The position numbers and the translations under genes are program-made. Positions 44,454 to 53,285 of a stretch of DNA of 64,000 nucleotides are shown piece after piece (position 1 is the first letter of the stretch; the number at the start of each line of letters is the position of its first letter). The stretch covers positions 1 through 64,000 of the forward strand of contig NZ_VFSD01000005.1 in the NCBI RefSeq assembly GCF_014332515.1. Direction: 5' to 3'. Source of the DNA: Pontibacter beigongshangensis (GTDB lineage: Bacteria > Bacteroidota > Bacteroidia > Cytophagales > Hymenobacteraceae). The notes below the pieces were generated by a model. That model was not told the origin of the DNA. It searched no databases and saw nothing but the letters and a program-made list of their open reading frames with translations.

Positions 44454-46388
44454 TTAGCCGGCCTCACACTGGCAAATCTTCCTATCGATGCTGTAGATCA
44501 TGTTATAATCGTTCTCCACGTCCTTCATCAACTGCTCCAACCTCAGGTTGTAGTCCTGCACCCGTTGCAGGCTGGCGGCGTTAAGGTCCAGCTTGTTGTG
44601 TTCGTCGAGCAATTTTATGTTGTTAGCCAGCTCGGTGTTCTTTTCAGATACCCTGGCCATATATTGATCTGCCCCTCCGGTAAGCGAAGCAACGGCGGCC
44701 TGCAGGTTGTTCTGGATACAAAGCTGGCGCTTCAGGTATGTAAACACCTGTTGTTCGGCCTCCTTGTTCAGGGCACTCTTCTTTTTCAATTCCTCCTGCA
44801 GCTTGTACGCTTCGTAGCGCTTGTTGTATTCGGCTGCCGCCTCTTTCACTTTCTCGCGACAGGAAAGGCATTTGCTGGCTGCCGATTTCTCGAGCAGGGC
44901 AGTGCGCTGGTCTATGGTCTGGTCGTTTGCCTGAAGCTGGCCTATTTTCTGAACATCCTGCGCAAACACTTCGGCATACTGCATGTCTTCCAGCTTTTTT
45001 GTGAGCCTTACCATCGCCTCGCCCTCCACAGACGCCGACAAATACTCCGGCTTTGGCAGCTCCACGGCATATAATTTAACAAGTGCTGCTTCACGCTGCG
45101 CCGGGGTTGTCCAGGCTTTGGGGTTGTTTTCCAGTTCCCGCAGGGTATTTACCAAGCCTTTTCCTCCTTTCAGGTTATGGTCGCCCTCCAGATACAGGTC
45201 GGCGTTGCTCAAAATGGCGGTATATTCGGACCTGAAAATGGACTTGTAGGTACTGTTAGTGGCAAACTCCTGCTCCCGGGCATCGAAAGTGCCTCGCAGG
45301 CGCTTATACTCCTGCATAATGGCAAACAGGTTTTTGGCGTTTACCTCCGGGCTGTTGTTGCGGTAATTCAGCCGGTAAGAGTTCAGGTGTTGTTTCATCT
45401 CAGCGAATATGCGCAAAAACTCCACATACAGCTTTTCCTGCCGGTAGGTCTCGTTGTTTACCATGTGGTTGGAGTGCGCTGTTTCGATCTTCTGCCTGCG
45501 CTTCTCTATCAGGTCCTGGGTTACCTCATCGCCGGTGAGCACATCCATCTTATAAAGCGATTTGTAGTTCACCACCACCATATAAGGGTAGTCTTTGTAG
45601 CCGATCAGCTCTTCGAGCTGCTTGCGCTCCAGTTTTGGCACTCCTTTGTTCAGGAAGCCTTCGAGCCTGGCCGGCTTCAGGGTAACGGTTTTTACCTCGC
45701 CTGGCACGAACACATATACCCGCACCGAGTGGAGGCGCGTATCGAAATCCTGGCCTTCGTAGAGCCGGATGGTGGAGCTGAACTTATACTCCCGTTTCTT
45801 GGTGCGGGCGCTCAACAGGTTGCCGAACTCCCCCACCAGCGACAGCACCGCAGCAGGCGGGCTGGTGGCCATCTTAGAGATATTGGTGAGCTGGGTGGCC
45901 ACCAGCCCGAACATCTGGTCGCCCTGGTCGTTGGTGATGGCTTTGGCCTGAATAAGGGCGTCGATGCTGTTATTGGTAGTGGTGAGCGGCATTTTATCGA
46001 TAATGCGCACCACCTCCAGGTGGTCTGACACCTGGGCGCTGTAATCTTTCTTGCTGTCGGTAGTAACGTTGAAATTGTAGAGCGGGTACACGATCTCATC
46101 GTTGCCGAAAAGCTTTATGTTTTTGAGCTGCGCCGTAATGAACAGGTACTCCAGGTTGTCGCCGTAGTTTTTCTTGTTCTTCTTTACGCCACGCTCCACC
46201 TCGTTCAGCACCCGGCTGAATTTGGAGCCGTTAAACAGAAAAAGGTCTGTAGACAAATACTGCCACTCGTCCGAAAACTCGTATTTATCGTTATAGGTAT
46301 AGCCCAGGCGGGTTTCGATGGCTTGCTGGGCATACAGAGGCTGCCAGACCAGCGTAAACAGCACGAAGGTAAAAAGGACTCTTTTCAT
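44454..46388 (-). CDS. large secreted hypothetical protein with helical C-terminal half
   Basis: 644 residues; family not recognised. Signal peptide (VLFTFVLFTLVWQPLYAQ). The first 290 residues look beta-rich (TIRLYEGQDFDTRLHSVRVY, EVKTVTLKPARLEGFL). The rest is strongly helical and charged, with likely coiled coils (LQEELKKKSALNKEAEQQVF, EKNTELANNIKLLDEHNKL). Cys pairs occur in KCLSCREK and at the extreme C-terminus (CQCEAG). Probably periplasmic or attached to the outer membrane. The helical part may be a self-association module. Single gene. Confidence 0.7.
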   Translation of the reverse strand: MKRVLFTFVLFTLVWQPLYAQQAIETRLGYTYNDKYEFSDEWQYLSTDLFLFNGSKFSRVLNEVERGVKKNKKNYGDNLEYLFITAQLKNIKLFGNDEIVYPLYNFNVTTDSKKDYSAQVSDHLEVVRIIDKMPLTTTNNSIDALIQAKAITNDQGDQMFGLVATQLTNISKMATSPPAAVLSLVGEFGNLLSARTKKREYKFSSTIRLYEGQDFDTRLHSVRVYVFVPGEVKTVTLKPARLEGFLNKGVPKLERKQLEELIGYKDYPYMVVVNYKSLYKMDVLTGDEVTQDLIEKRRQKIETAHSNHMVNNETYRQEKLYVEFLRIFAEMKQHLNSYRLNYRNNSPEVNAKNLFAIMQEYKRLRGTFDAREQEFATNSTYKSIFRSEYTAILSNADLYLEGDHNLKGGKGLVNTLRELENNPKAWTTPAQREAALVKLYAVELPKPEYLSASVEGEAMVRLTKKLEDMQYAEVFAQDVQKIGQLQANDQTIDQRTALLEKSAASKCLSCREKVKEAAAEYNKRYEAYKLQEELKKKSALNKEAEQQVFTYLKRQLCIQNNLQAAVASLTGGADQYMARVSEKNTELANNIKLLDEHNKLDLNAASLQRVQDYNLRLEQLMKDVENDYNMIYSIDRKICQCEAG

Positions 46389-46525
46389 ATACTACTTCAA
46401 AGGCGGTATGCAGGGTGTTTTAAAGCAATAAAAGGTAGTGTGTGAACTCACAGCCAAACATTGAAAATTTAAATAAAGTGCATTCAAGTTATAAATAAAA
46501 AACCAGTTTTATTATAAAGAAAGTA

Positions 46526-46957
46526 ATGACGAAATACCCGAGTAAATCAGGCTTGCTACCCATCTTATTATACCTCCTGCTTGTGCTGACATTTCCTATG
46601 AAGGCGAGCGCACAAGAGGCCTCCGACACCAGCGCCATACCTGCAGCAGAAGGGATAACCGAAAAAACCAAAATCGACGGATTAATTAGCTATGTAGAAA
46701 ATTTGCAGGGGGCCACCTTCATCAGGAACGGAAGTGAGCATACACCTCAGGATGCGGCGGCACATCTCCGGGCAAAATTCGATAAACATCATGCCAAGAT
46801 TAAGTCTGCAAACGAGTTTATTGAGCTACTGGCCACAAAATCGTCGGTATCGGGAGAGTATTACAAAATACGCCTGTCAGACGGCAGCACCACCGAAACC
46901 TATAAGCTTCTGCACCAGGAGTTAGCACGGATCGAGACAGAGGCTGGATCGAAATAA
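46526..46957 (+). CDS. DUF5329 family secreted protein
   Basis: 143 residues. Residues 1-27 are a signal peptide ending FPMKASAQ. The mature part carries the DUF5329 pattern seen in E. coli YfeK: ATFIRNGSEHTPQDAAAHL, then FIELLATKSSVSGEYYKI. Function unknown; periplasmic. The family assignment is from memory of the motif and is moderately sure. Confidence 0.75.
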   Translation: MTKYPSKSGLLPILLYLLLVLTFPMKASAQEASDTSAIPAAEGITEKTKIDGLISYVENLQGATFIRNGSEHTPQDAAAHLRAKFDKHHAKIKSANEFIELLATKSSVSGEYYKIRLSDGSTTETYKLLHQELARIETEAGSK

Positions 46958-47066
46958 GGGAGCAGGTGTGCACGATTTTGCCCCGACCATACAAGTTTTT
47001 AAACCTTCATAACGTTATCTATATATTCGCATACTGAAACTACCTACGATAACCGCAACAGAAAAC

Positions 47067-47435
47067 ATGCTTCAGATACTAGAAGAGTCTAAAGGCGACT
47101 TATTTGCTGTGCAGCTGAGCGCACATATAGATAAGCAGGATTACGACCTTATGCTTCCGATGCTGGAAGAGAAGATCAAACAACATGGAAAGATACATGT
47201 GTTTGTTGAAGTGGTAGACATGAAAGACGTTTCGCTGGAGGCGCTCTGGGAAGAGATAAAGTTTGATTTCAGGCACGCCGCCGATTACGGAAAGGTAGCT
47301 GTTGTAGGAGAAGCTAAATGGCTCGACTGGCTCTCGCTGGCCGCCTCGCCGTTTACCACCGCCAGGATCAAGCACTTTACGCCAAACCAGCGCCTGCACG
47401 CGCTCAACTGGGTAAAGGAAAAGGAAGAGGCATAA
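47067..47435 (+). CDS. STAS/SpoIIAA-like protein
   Basis: 122 residues with the SpoIIAA-like fold: KIHVFVEVVDMKDVSLEALW, FDFRHAADYGKVAVVGEAKW and FTTARIKHF are characteristic. These stand-alone domains are found across bacteria, often near stress or membrane genes, and may bind lipid or nucleotide; no partner kinase is adjacent. TATATTCG about 50 bases upstream is one base from the promoter consensus. Confidence 0.85.
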   Translation: MLQILEESKGDLFAVQLSAHIDKQDYDLMLPMLEEKIKQHGKIHVFVEVVDMKDVSLEALWEEIKFDFRHAADYGKVAVVGEAKWLDWLSLAASPFTTARIKHFTPNQRLHALNWVKEKEEA

Positions 47436-47460
47436 TCAGTCCTGCTGCTCTTATCATGAC

Positions 47461-47506
47461 GCCCCTGAAGGAGTAATCCTTACAGAGCTCCGGAGGGGCT
47501 TTTTCA
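47461..47506 (+). terminator. terminator built from a family A copy
   Basis: GCCCCTGAAGGAG pairs imperfectly with CTCCGGAGGGGC, followed by TTTTTCATT. The 3' arm and T-tract are family A copy 20. Confidence 0.6.
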
Positions 47507-47517
47507 TTAGAATAATT
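47486..47517 (+). repeat. dispersed repeat family A, copy 20
   Basis: Core GCTCCGGAGGGGC, tail TTTTTCATT-AGA-ATAATT. Confidence 0.8.
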
Positions 47518-47648
47518 GTTAAAATGTTGTAGGGTTGAACACTTGTGCTTCCCGGCGCGAAGGGCGTAGCAACTGCCCTGGCCTTTTCATATCCGGAATT
47601 GCAGTCGACGCTAAATCAATAACTCAGCAAGTTAACACTTCCCAAAAG

Positions 47649-48683
47649 CTACTCTTTATAGATGGCTACTTCTCTTTTGCCGTTTTTGATATAGCCGCGG
47701 TACATACCTGCTGAGTTAAAGGGCATGGCAAAGTTCCCGTTCCTGTCGAGGGCAATTACGCCTCCCTCGCCGCCACGGGCCACCAGCTTTTTAAGCACCA
47801 CCTCCTCAGCGGCCTTTTTTACCGGATACTTTTTGTACTCCATGAGCGCGGCAATATCGTGGGCTACCACCGACCGGATAATGTACTCGCCGTGGCCTGT
47901 AGCCGAAACCGCGCAGGTGTTGTTGTCGGCATAGGTGCCAGCGCCCAGAACAGGCACATCGCCTACACGGCCGTAGCGCTTGTTGGTCATGCCACCTGTG
48001 GAGGTGGCAGCAGCCAGGTTGCCGAATGCATCGAGGGCCACTGCTCCCACTGTTCCGAACTTATTTCCTTCTATAAAAATAGGCTCGGTGCTGCCGGAGC
48101 CGCCGGAGTGGTCGAGCCCAGTTTTCTCTTTGTCTTTTAACCGCTGCAGCTGCTGGTAGCGGGTTTCGGTCCGGAAATAAGCCGGGTCCACGATCTCCAG
48201 GCCTTTCTCCTGCGCAAACTTCTCGGCCCCTCTCCCGATCATCATCACATGCTCCGACTGCTCCATAACGGCACGGGCGCCGCTTACGGGGTTCTTGATG
48301 TTGGTCACTCCGGCTATAGTGCCCGCATGGCGTGTTTTGCCATCCATAATAGCGGCATCGAGCTCAATCGTGCCATCGTTTGTAAACACAGCTCCCTTTC
48401 CGGCATTAAAAAGTGGCGAATCTTCCATCATGCGCACCGAGGCCTCCACGGCATCGAGGCTGCTGCCGCCTTTCTTCAGTATCTCAAACCCAGTCTGCAG
48501 GGCCAGGTTCAGCGCCTCCTGGTAGGCCCGCTCTTTTTCAGGAGTCATGCTGGCCCGGGTAATGGTGCCGGCTCCGCCATGAATAACCAACGTTATTTTG
48601 CTGAAGTCGGGCTTAGCCTGCTGTGCCATGCCAGCAAAAGCAGCAGCTAAAACAATAATACAGGAGACAATAAGTTTTTTCAT
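47649..48683 (-). CDS. isoaspartyl peptidase / L-asparaginase (Ntn hydrolase)
   Basis: 344 residues. Signal peptide (LIVSCIIVLAAAFAGMAQ), so it is exported. The precursor self-cleaves before the nucleophile Thr in NKFGTVGAVALD. The alpha chain shows LVIHGGAGTI and GKGAVFTNDGTIELDAAIMD; the beta chain has TSTGGMTNKRYGRVGDVPV. It hydrolyses isoaspartyl dipeptides and asparagine in the periplasm. The ATG at 48683 (MKKL) begins the signal peptide. Confidence 0.95.
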   Translation of the reverse strand: MKKLIVSCIIVLAAAFAGMAQQAKPDFSKITLVIHGGAGTITRASMTPEKERAYQEALNLALQTGFEILKKGGSSLDAVEASVRMMEDSPLFNAGKGAVFTNDGTIELDAAIMDGKTRHAGTIAGVTNIKNPVSGARAVMEQSEHVMMIGRGAEKFAQEKGLEIVDPAYFRTETRYQQLQRLKDKEKTGLDHSGGSGSTEPIFIEGNKFGTVGAVALDAFGNLAAATSTGGMTNKRYGRVGDVPVLGAGTYADNNTCAVSATGHGEYIIRSVVAHDIAALMEYKKYPVKKAAEEVVLKKLVARGGEGGVIALDRNGNFAMPFNSAGMYRGYIKNGKREVAIYKE

Positions 48684-49259
48684 CGATTGTATGTGCAAAG
48701 GAGAAACGCCCTAGAATGTATGACTTACGAATATAAAGCTTTTAGGCGAAGCAGGAAACCAGGCCCGGCCCCTATAACAACAGCTAATACCCGGTTACGC
48801 AACTCCTCGGTTCAGAAAATATTACTATTCCCATTCACTCCACCGGTGTGCCGGTAAACGAATGGAGAGTGCGTAAGAAATATTTTTACATATAGTAAAG
48901 CTTGAATATATCAGGCATTGTTTTTGAAATGCAAGATCGTGAGAGGGATCATCAAAGCAGGCCAACTGGAAGTTGTTTGTGCAGGTTGCTAACCCACGGG
49001 AGCACTTTGCAGCAACCGTTTAGCGATAAAACTATATAAGACAAGAGATTATAGTGCGGCGAATCTGAAAAAGAACTTTATTTTGAAGAAAACGTGTGTT
49101 AATATTTATTCTGCACAATATTTGCTCCGAACTCACATTAGTAATCTGGCCAGGTGGCCAGAACATAGCCCAAACACGATTAGTATCAGTTAGTAACTTT
49201 TGCCATATTTGCACCCGAAACTAAAAACCAATTATTTTCAACCTAACCTTAATCAACCC
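48684..49259. other. divergent intergenic region, asparaginase / OmpA lipoprotein
   Basis: 576 bases, AT-rich on the right side, without a gene or a repeat copy that I recognise. CATATTTG at about 49204 is one base off the promoter consensus for the OmpA gene. Confidence 0.5.
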
Positions 49260-49970
49260 ATGAAGTTTAATTTTTTTAGAGCATCCCTCTCGTTGCTGCT
49301 GTGCACGAGCCTCCTGGCTTCCTGCGTGTCTTCTAAGAAGTATGACGAACTGAAGGCCAGCAAAGAAGCCCTGGAAAAAGAGCAGGTAGCCAGCCGTGCC
49401 AAAGTTGACGAGCTGACAAACAGCCTAAAGGAGCGTGAGCAGAAACTTGCCTCTATGGAGCGCGCCATGAACGAGCAGCAAAAGATTCTGGATGACCTGC
49501 GCAACCAGGTGAACAGTGCCCTGGCCGGCTTTAACCAAGGCGACCTGAGCGTGAACATCCGCGACGGTAAAGTGTATGTTTCTTTGTCTGACAAACTGCT
49601 TTTTGCAACTGGCAGCACCAAAGTAAACGCTACCGGACAGAAGGCGCTTGACCAACTGGTATCTGTACTGAAGAAAAACCAGGAGGTTGGGGTAATGGTA
49701 GAAGGCCACACCGATGACGTAGAAGTACTGCCAGGAACCAAAAACATTGCTGACAACTGGGATCTGAGCGTGCTGCGCGCCACTGAAATTACGCGCCTGA
49801 TGGCTACCCGCGGCCTGTCTCCTGACAGAATCACGCCTGCCGGCCGTGCGTTCTTCCAGCCAGTAGACACTGGCCGTTCTGCCGACGCGAAAGCCAAGAA
49901 CCGCCGTACTGAAATTATCTTAACGCCTGACTTCTCTGAGATCTACAAGATCCTGGGTATCAAAGCTTAA
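49260..49970 (+). CDS. OmpA family lipoprotein (Pal-like)
   Basis: 236 residues. The signal peptide ends in a clear lipobox (LLASC, Cys at 21). Residues 25-95 form a coiled coil (ELKASKEALEKEQVASRAKV, KEREQKLASMERAMNEQQ). Residues 110-236 are the OmpA domain (VMVEGHTDDVEVLPGTKNIA, KNRRTEIILTP). It links the outer membrane to peptidoglycan. The ATG at 49260 is the first that gives the lipobox. Confidence 0.93.
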   Translation: MKFNFFRASLSLLLCTSLLASCVSSKKYDELKASKEALEKEQVASRAKVDELTNSLKEREQKLASMERAMNEQQKILDDLRNQVNSALAGFNQGDLSVNIRDGKVYVSLSDKLLFATGSTKVNATGQKALDQLVSVLKKNQEVGVMVEGHTDDVEVLPGTKNIADNWDLSVLRATEITRLMATRGLSPDRITPAGRAFFQPVDTGRSADAKAKNRRTEIILTPDFSEIYKILGIKA

Positions 49971-49983
49971 TTTTTCAGTTATA

Positions 49984-50033
49984 AAAGCAGAAAAAGCCAG
50001 CGACCTGCTCAGGTCGCTGGCTTTTTCTGCTTT
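49984..50033. terminator. OmpA lipoprotein terminator
   Basis: AAAGCCAGCGACC-TGCTCA-GGTCGCTGGCTTT with extended AGCAGAA/TTCTGCT flanks; perfect stem of more than 20 bp. Confidence 0.95.
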
Positions 50034-50037
50034 AAGC

Positions 50038-50070
50038 ACCTCTGGAGGGCTGTTTTCATTAGAATAATTT
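50038..50070 (+). repeat. dispersed repeat family A, copy 21
   Basis: Core CCTCTGGAGGGC, tail TTTTCATT-AGA-ATAATTT, directly behind the terminator. Confidence 0.85.
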
Positions 50071-50072
50071 CA

Positions 50073-50110
50073 TTAATGTGCTAATGGGTTCATGTGCTGA
50101 TGTGCTAATT
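50073..50110 (+). repeat. family B repeat
   Basis: TTAATGTGCTAATGGGTTCA then TGTGCTGATGTGCTAATT, 103 bases beyond the OmpA stop. Confidence 0.7.
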
Positions 50111-50165
50111 GTTGATTGTTAAATGGTTGTTATGGGAATTTGAAGATGAACCGGAAAACGCCATT

Positions 50166-50200
50166 CAACTCTTAACTCATAACTTTTAACTCTTAACTAA
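50166..50200 (-). repeat. family C repeat abutting a stop codon
   Basis: On the minus strand the TGA of the 50201 gene is followed immediately by TTAGTTAAGAGTTAAAAGTT and ATGAGTTAAGAG. Confidence 0.65.
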
Positions 50201-50707
50201 TCAAAGGTTTTTGGCCTCCCGGATGGCCTCAAATAGCTCTTCCGGCTTCTGGGAACCGATAAGCAGAGGCTTCCGGTTGTAAAAGTACAGTTGTACTCCC
50301 CGGCTGCCCGACATGTTGTAGGCCTTGCCCCTGAGGCCCCACCTGATGCCCCAGCCACCATAGTCGCGGATAGCGTTGTAAGTCACCCTCTCATAGTCGC
50401 GCACCAGGTGCAGCGGTATTTCTACAGCCTTCAGGTGGAATGGGAAAAAGCGAAGGCGGATATAGCCCGGATACACCTCCGTTACCAGGCGCATTTTGTA
50501 AAAGAAAAATGGCAGCCCCACCCCGACCAACACCAGCAAAAGCGCCGCCTCTACCCCTACCACCGGATTCCGCCCAAAATTGTGGCCCGACAGCAGCTGG
50601 TAAAAAAATCCCACCCAGAAAATAGAGGCCACCCCCAGCAACACCACCCACAACCATACCTGGGTAAAATGCTGCTTTTCCTGAAAAAGAATAGGTTGGG
50701 AGGCCAT
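50201..50707 (-). CDS. small membrane protein, DUF6141-like
   Basis: 168 residues. Two hydrophobic segments (LWVVLLGVASIFWVGFF and AALLLVLVGVGLPFFFY) precede a soluble C-terminal part with GGWGIRWGLRGKAYNMSGSR and VQLYFYNRKPLLIGSQKPEE, resembling membrane-anchored PH-like modules. I place it with the DUF6141 family from memory. Function unknown. Its stop is touched by a family C repeat. Confidence 0.7.
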   Translation of the reverse strand: MASQPILFQEKQHFTQVWLWVVLLGVASIFWVGFFYQLLSGHNFGRNPVVGVEAALLLVLVGVGLPFFFYKMRLVTEVYPGYIRLRFFPFHLKAVEIPLHLVRDYERVTYNAIRDYGGWGIRWGLRGKAYNMSGSRGVQLYFYNRKPLLIGSQKPEELFEAIREAKNL

Positions 50708-50804
50708 TCGGTGGGTGTTGAATTTTGAAAGTTTCCAGGAGCTCTTCTACGAAGCGTGGCGGCAGCTAAGTACATTCAAGCAAACCGTCGCCTGCAGATT
50801 GGAT

Positions 50805-50859
50805 CAGCAACAGCAGGAACAAAAGAAGTCTCTGGAAGGCTGATTTCATTAAAATAATT
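50805..50859 (+). repeat. dispersed repeat family A, copy 22
   Basis: CAGCAACAGCAGGAAC lead, core GTCTCTGGAAGGC, tail ATTTCATT-AAA-ATAATT. The last copy before the tRNA. Confidence 0.8.
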
Positions 50860-50936
50860 AAGTTTCTAAGTAAGGGTATAGGTTAGCCATCAAACAGGAA
50901 GTCTGATAGCTAACCTCTAACATCCAGTACCCGAAA

Positions 50937-52076
50937 TTAACCAATTGCCTGCTCCAGATCGGCAATCAGGTCTTCTGCGTCTTCTATGCCCACGCTCAGG
51001 CGAATCAGGGAATCGCTGAGGCCAGCCTTCAGCCGCTCTTCCGCAGGAATGCTGGCATGTGTCATGCTGGCCGGGTGACCGCACAGCGACTCCACACCGC
51101 CCAACGACTCAGCCAGTGAAAAATACCGGAAACGCTCCAGGGTTTTAATCGCGTCTTCCTTCCTATCGCCTTTCAAAACAAAAGAGATCATGCCACCGAA
51201 ATCGCGCATCTGCTCTCTGGCAATGCTATGATTTCTATGGTCCTCAAATCCTGGCCAGAACACCTTCTCCACCTTTGGGTGCTGCCGGAGGTACTCAGCC
51301 ACTTGGCGCCCGTTCTGGCAATGGCGTTCCATCCGGATGTGCAGCGTTTTAATGCCACGCAGCACCAAAAAGCAGTCTTGCGGGCCGGGGGTACCGCCAC
51401 AGGAGTTCTGTATAAAAGCCAGGCGCTGGACCAGGTCATCGTCCTGCACCACCAACGCACCCATCACCACATCGGAGTGGCCAGCCATGTACTTGGTGAG
51501 TGAGAGCGTCACGATATCGGCTCCAAGATCGAGGGGAGTTTGCAGATAAGGCGTGGCGAAGGTGTTATCTACCACCAACAGTATGTCTTTATCTTTGGCA
51601 ATGGCTGCGCAGCCTTTTATATCGATAATGTTGAGAAGCGGGTTGGTGGGCGTTTCTACCCAGATCATGCGGGTTTTTTCGTTCACTAGGGCCTCTACAT
51701 TAGTCAGATCACTCATATCGGTGAAGTGGAACTTAATGCCGTAGTTCTGGAATATTTTCGTAAAAATGCGGTAGCTACCTCCGTACAGGTCGTTGGTAGA
51801 GATTACCTCATCGCCGGGCTGCAACAGTTTAATAATAGTGTCGGTGGCCGCCATGCCCGAGGCGAAGCAGAGGCCGTGCCTACCATTCTCCAGTGCTGCC
51901 AGGCTATTCTGCAGGGCCGTGCGTGTGGGGTTGTGCGTACGGGAGTACTCATAGCCCTTATGATCGCCGGGCGACTCTTGCACGTATGTAGAGGTTTGAT
52001 AGATCGGCGTCATGATGGCACCGGTGGTTGGGTCCGGCTCTACGCCGGCATGTATAGCTTTAGTTCCGAATTTCAT
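50937..52076 (-). CDS. cystathionine gamma-synthase / trans-sulfuration PLP enzyme
   Basis: 379 residues, Cys/Met metabolism PLP family. The PLP lysine is in SLTKYMAGHSDVVMGALV; other signatures are FGTKAIHAGVEPDPTTGAI, YEYSRTHNPTRTALQ, LCFASGMAAT and SLGGVESL. It makes or cleaves cystathionine in methionine/cysteine interconversion; gamma-synthase and gamma-lyase are not separable by eye. Monocistronic; I looked for and did not see a SAM riboswitch upstream. Confidence 0.93.
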   Translation of the reverse strand: MKFGTKAIHAGVEPDPTTGAIMTPIYQTSTYVQESPGDHKGYEYSRTHNPTRTALQNSLAALENGRHGLCFASGMAATDTIIKLLQPGDEVISTNDLYGGSYRIFTKIFQNYGIKFHFTDMSDLTNVEALVNEKTRMIWVETPTNPLLNIIDIKGCAAIAKDKDILLVVDNTFATPYLQTPLDLGADIVTLSLTKYMAGHSDVVMGALVVQDDDLVQRLAFIQNSCGGTPGPQDCFLVLRGIKTLHIRMERHCQNGRQVAEYLRQHPKVEKVFWPGFEDHRNHSIAREQMRDFGGMISFVLKGDRKEDAIKTLERFRYFSLAESLGGVESLCGHPASMTHASIPAEERLKAGLSDSLIRLSVGIEDAEDLIADLEQAIG

Positions 52077-52259
52077 ATAGCGTTGTTTTTAACTCATCTG
52101 ACAAATGATATGCTGCAAGATACTAAATTTACATTTTTAAGTGGCCACCCGCCAGCAAGGCTGTTAGGCTGTTAGGCTGACGGCTTCTTTTTCTGCCACC
52201 ATAAAAACAAATTTGCCTGCCAGCCTTGTTTCTGGTGTAAAATAACCCTTACCGCACCT

Positions 52260-52982
52260 ATGTCCGGACGATTTAACCTGCTGAGAAGCTTTATACGCAA
52301 AAACGCCTCTACCTTTGTATCCATGCTGCTGCTGGTGGCCATGCCGCTCATCGTCAGTTCAACCCTGGCTTACTCGCTGTACTCGTACCAGGACCTGTTG
52401 CAGAACCTGTCTGTGGGGCACATGCTGCTCTATTTTGCGGTAGTGTCACTCACCATGGCCCTCGCCCTTACCCCTACTACCTTTGTGGCATTGGTCAGCG
52501 GCTTTTTCCTGAGTTGGGTCGGTTTTCCGGGGCTGGTGGTGGCATATGGCGTTGCAGCCCTGATCGGCTACAGCCTCGCCCGCCTGATTGACCATGGTAA
52601 GATGATGAGTTTCCTGAACGGCTTTGAAAAGGCGCGTATCCTGATGCAGGAGCTCCGGCACCAGAGCTGGAGCCTGATTTTCCTGACACGAATTTCCCCG
52701 GTGCTGCCCTTCGCGCTTATGAACTTTGTGCTTTCCCTGCTGCAGATCGACAAGCGAAAGTTTCTGCTTGCCAGCATAGTGGGTATGCTACCCCGCACGC
52801 TGTTTTTTTTCTGGATCGGCACCCAGGCCAATAATATTATAAGTCTGCTCGAAAGCCCTGAAAGCGGTCGAAGTGGCCAGCTGCTCATGATCGCCCTGAT
52901 AATCACATCGATAGGCGGCTTGTACTTCGTGTTTGACCGTGCCCTGAAGAAAGCGCTGCGAAAAGCTGCGGACCAAAATTAA
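52260..52982 (+). CDS. TVP38/TMEM64 (VTT/SNARE-associated) family membrane protein
   Basis: 240 residues with five to six hydrophobic segments. The central VTT region shows FVALVSGFFLSWVGFPGLVV, GYSLARLIDH, FLTRISPVLPFALMNFVLSL and SIVGMLPRTLFFFWIGTQ. Related DedA/VTT proteins act as lipid scramblases or flippases; the substrate here is unknown. It is the last recognised backbone gene before the tRNA. Confidence 0.9.
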   Translation: MSGRFNLLRSFIRKNASTFVSMLLLVAMPLIVSSTLAYSLYSYQDLLQNLSVGHMLLYFAVVSLTMALALTPTTFVALVSGFFLSWVGFPGLVVAYGVAALIGYSLARLIDHGKMMSFLNGFEKARILMQELRHQSWSLIFLTRISPVLPFALMNFVLSLLQIDKRKFLLASIVGMLPRTLFFFWIGTQANNIISLLESPESGRSGQLLMIALIITSIGGLYFVFDRALKKALRKAADQN

Positions 52983-53000
52983 GGAATCTTAAAAAAGCGC

Positions 53001-53031
53001 TTGCGTATTACAAAAAAAGGCATTTACTTTG
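53001..53031 (+). promoter_or_regulatory. probable tRNA-Arg promoter
   Basis: TTG at 53001 and TTACTTTG at 53024-53031 (one base off TAnnTTTG), 20 bases apart, 18 bases before the tRNA. Confidence 0.45.
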
Positions 53032-53048
53032 CATCACAATAACGGAAT

Positions 53049-53122
53049 GGTCACGTAGCTCAACTGGATAGAGCATCTGACTACGAATCAGAAGGTTAGG
53101 GGTTCGACTCCCTTCGCGACCA
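53049..53122 (+). tRNA. tRNA-Arg (anticodon ACG)
   Basis: 74 bases folding as a cloverleaf: acceptor GGTCACG/CGCGACC, D stem GCTC/GAGC, anticodon stem TCTGA/TCAGA with loop CTACGAA (anticodon ACG, wobble A probably modified to inosine), and T arm with loop TTCGACT. Discriminator base A; CCA is not encoded. The fifth acceptor pair is an A-C mismatch (53053 with 53117), which is odd for a functional tRNA. The 3' half of tRNA genes is a common integration site, and the DNA beyond it differs in character. Confidence 0.95.
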
Positions 53123-53131
53123 CTTGAAAAT

Positions 53132-53168
53132 CAGCCACTTACAGGTAAAACTGCTAAGTGGCTTTTTT
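53132..53168 (+). terminator. tRNA-Arg terminator
   Basis: AGCCACTTA ... TAAGTGGCT followed by TTTTTT. The right arm CTAAGTGGCT recurs at 54289-54298. Confidence 0.85.
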
Positions 53169-53285
53169 TATGTACACACAATTTGCACACAAAACATGAT
53201 AATCAAAATTGCCAACCACTTTAAAGATCCACTTAGCAACAATAATATAAAACTTTTATAAGCAGTACCTATTAACTAATTCGAT

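Noticed and set aside
52077..52259. Possible SAM riboswitch upstream of the cystathionine gamma-synthase-type gene
   Set aside because: No SAM-box motif or stable multi-stem structure visible.
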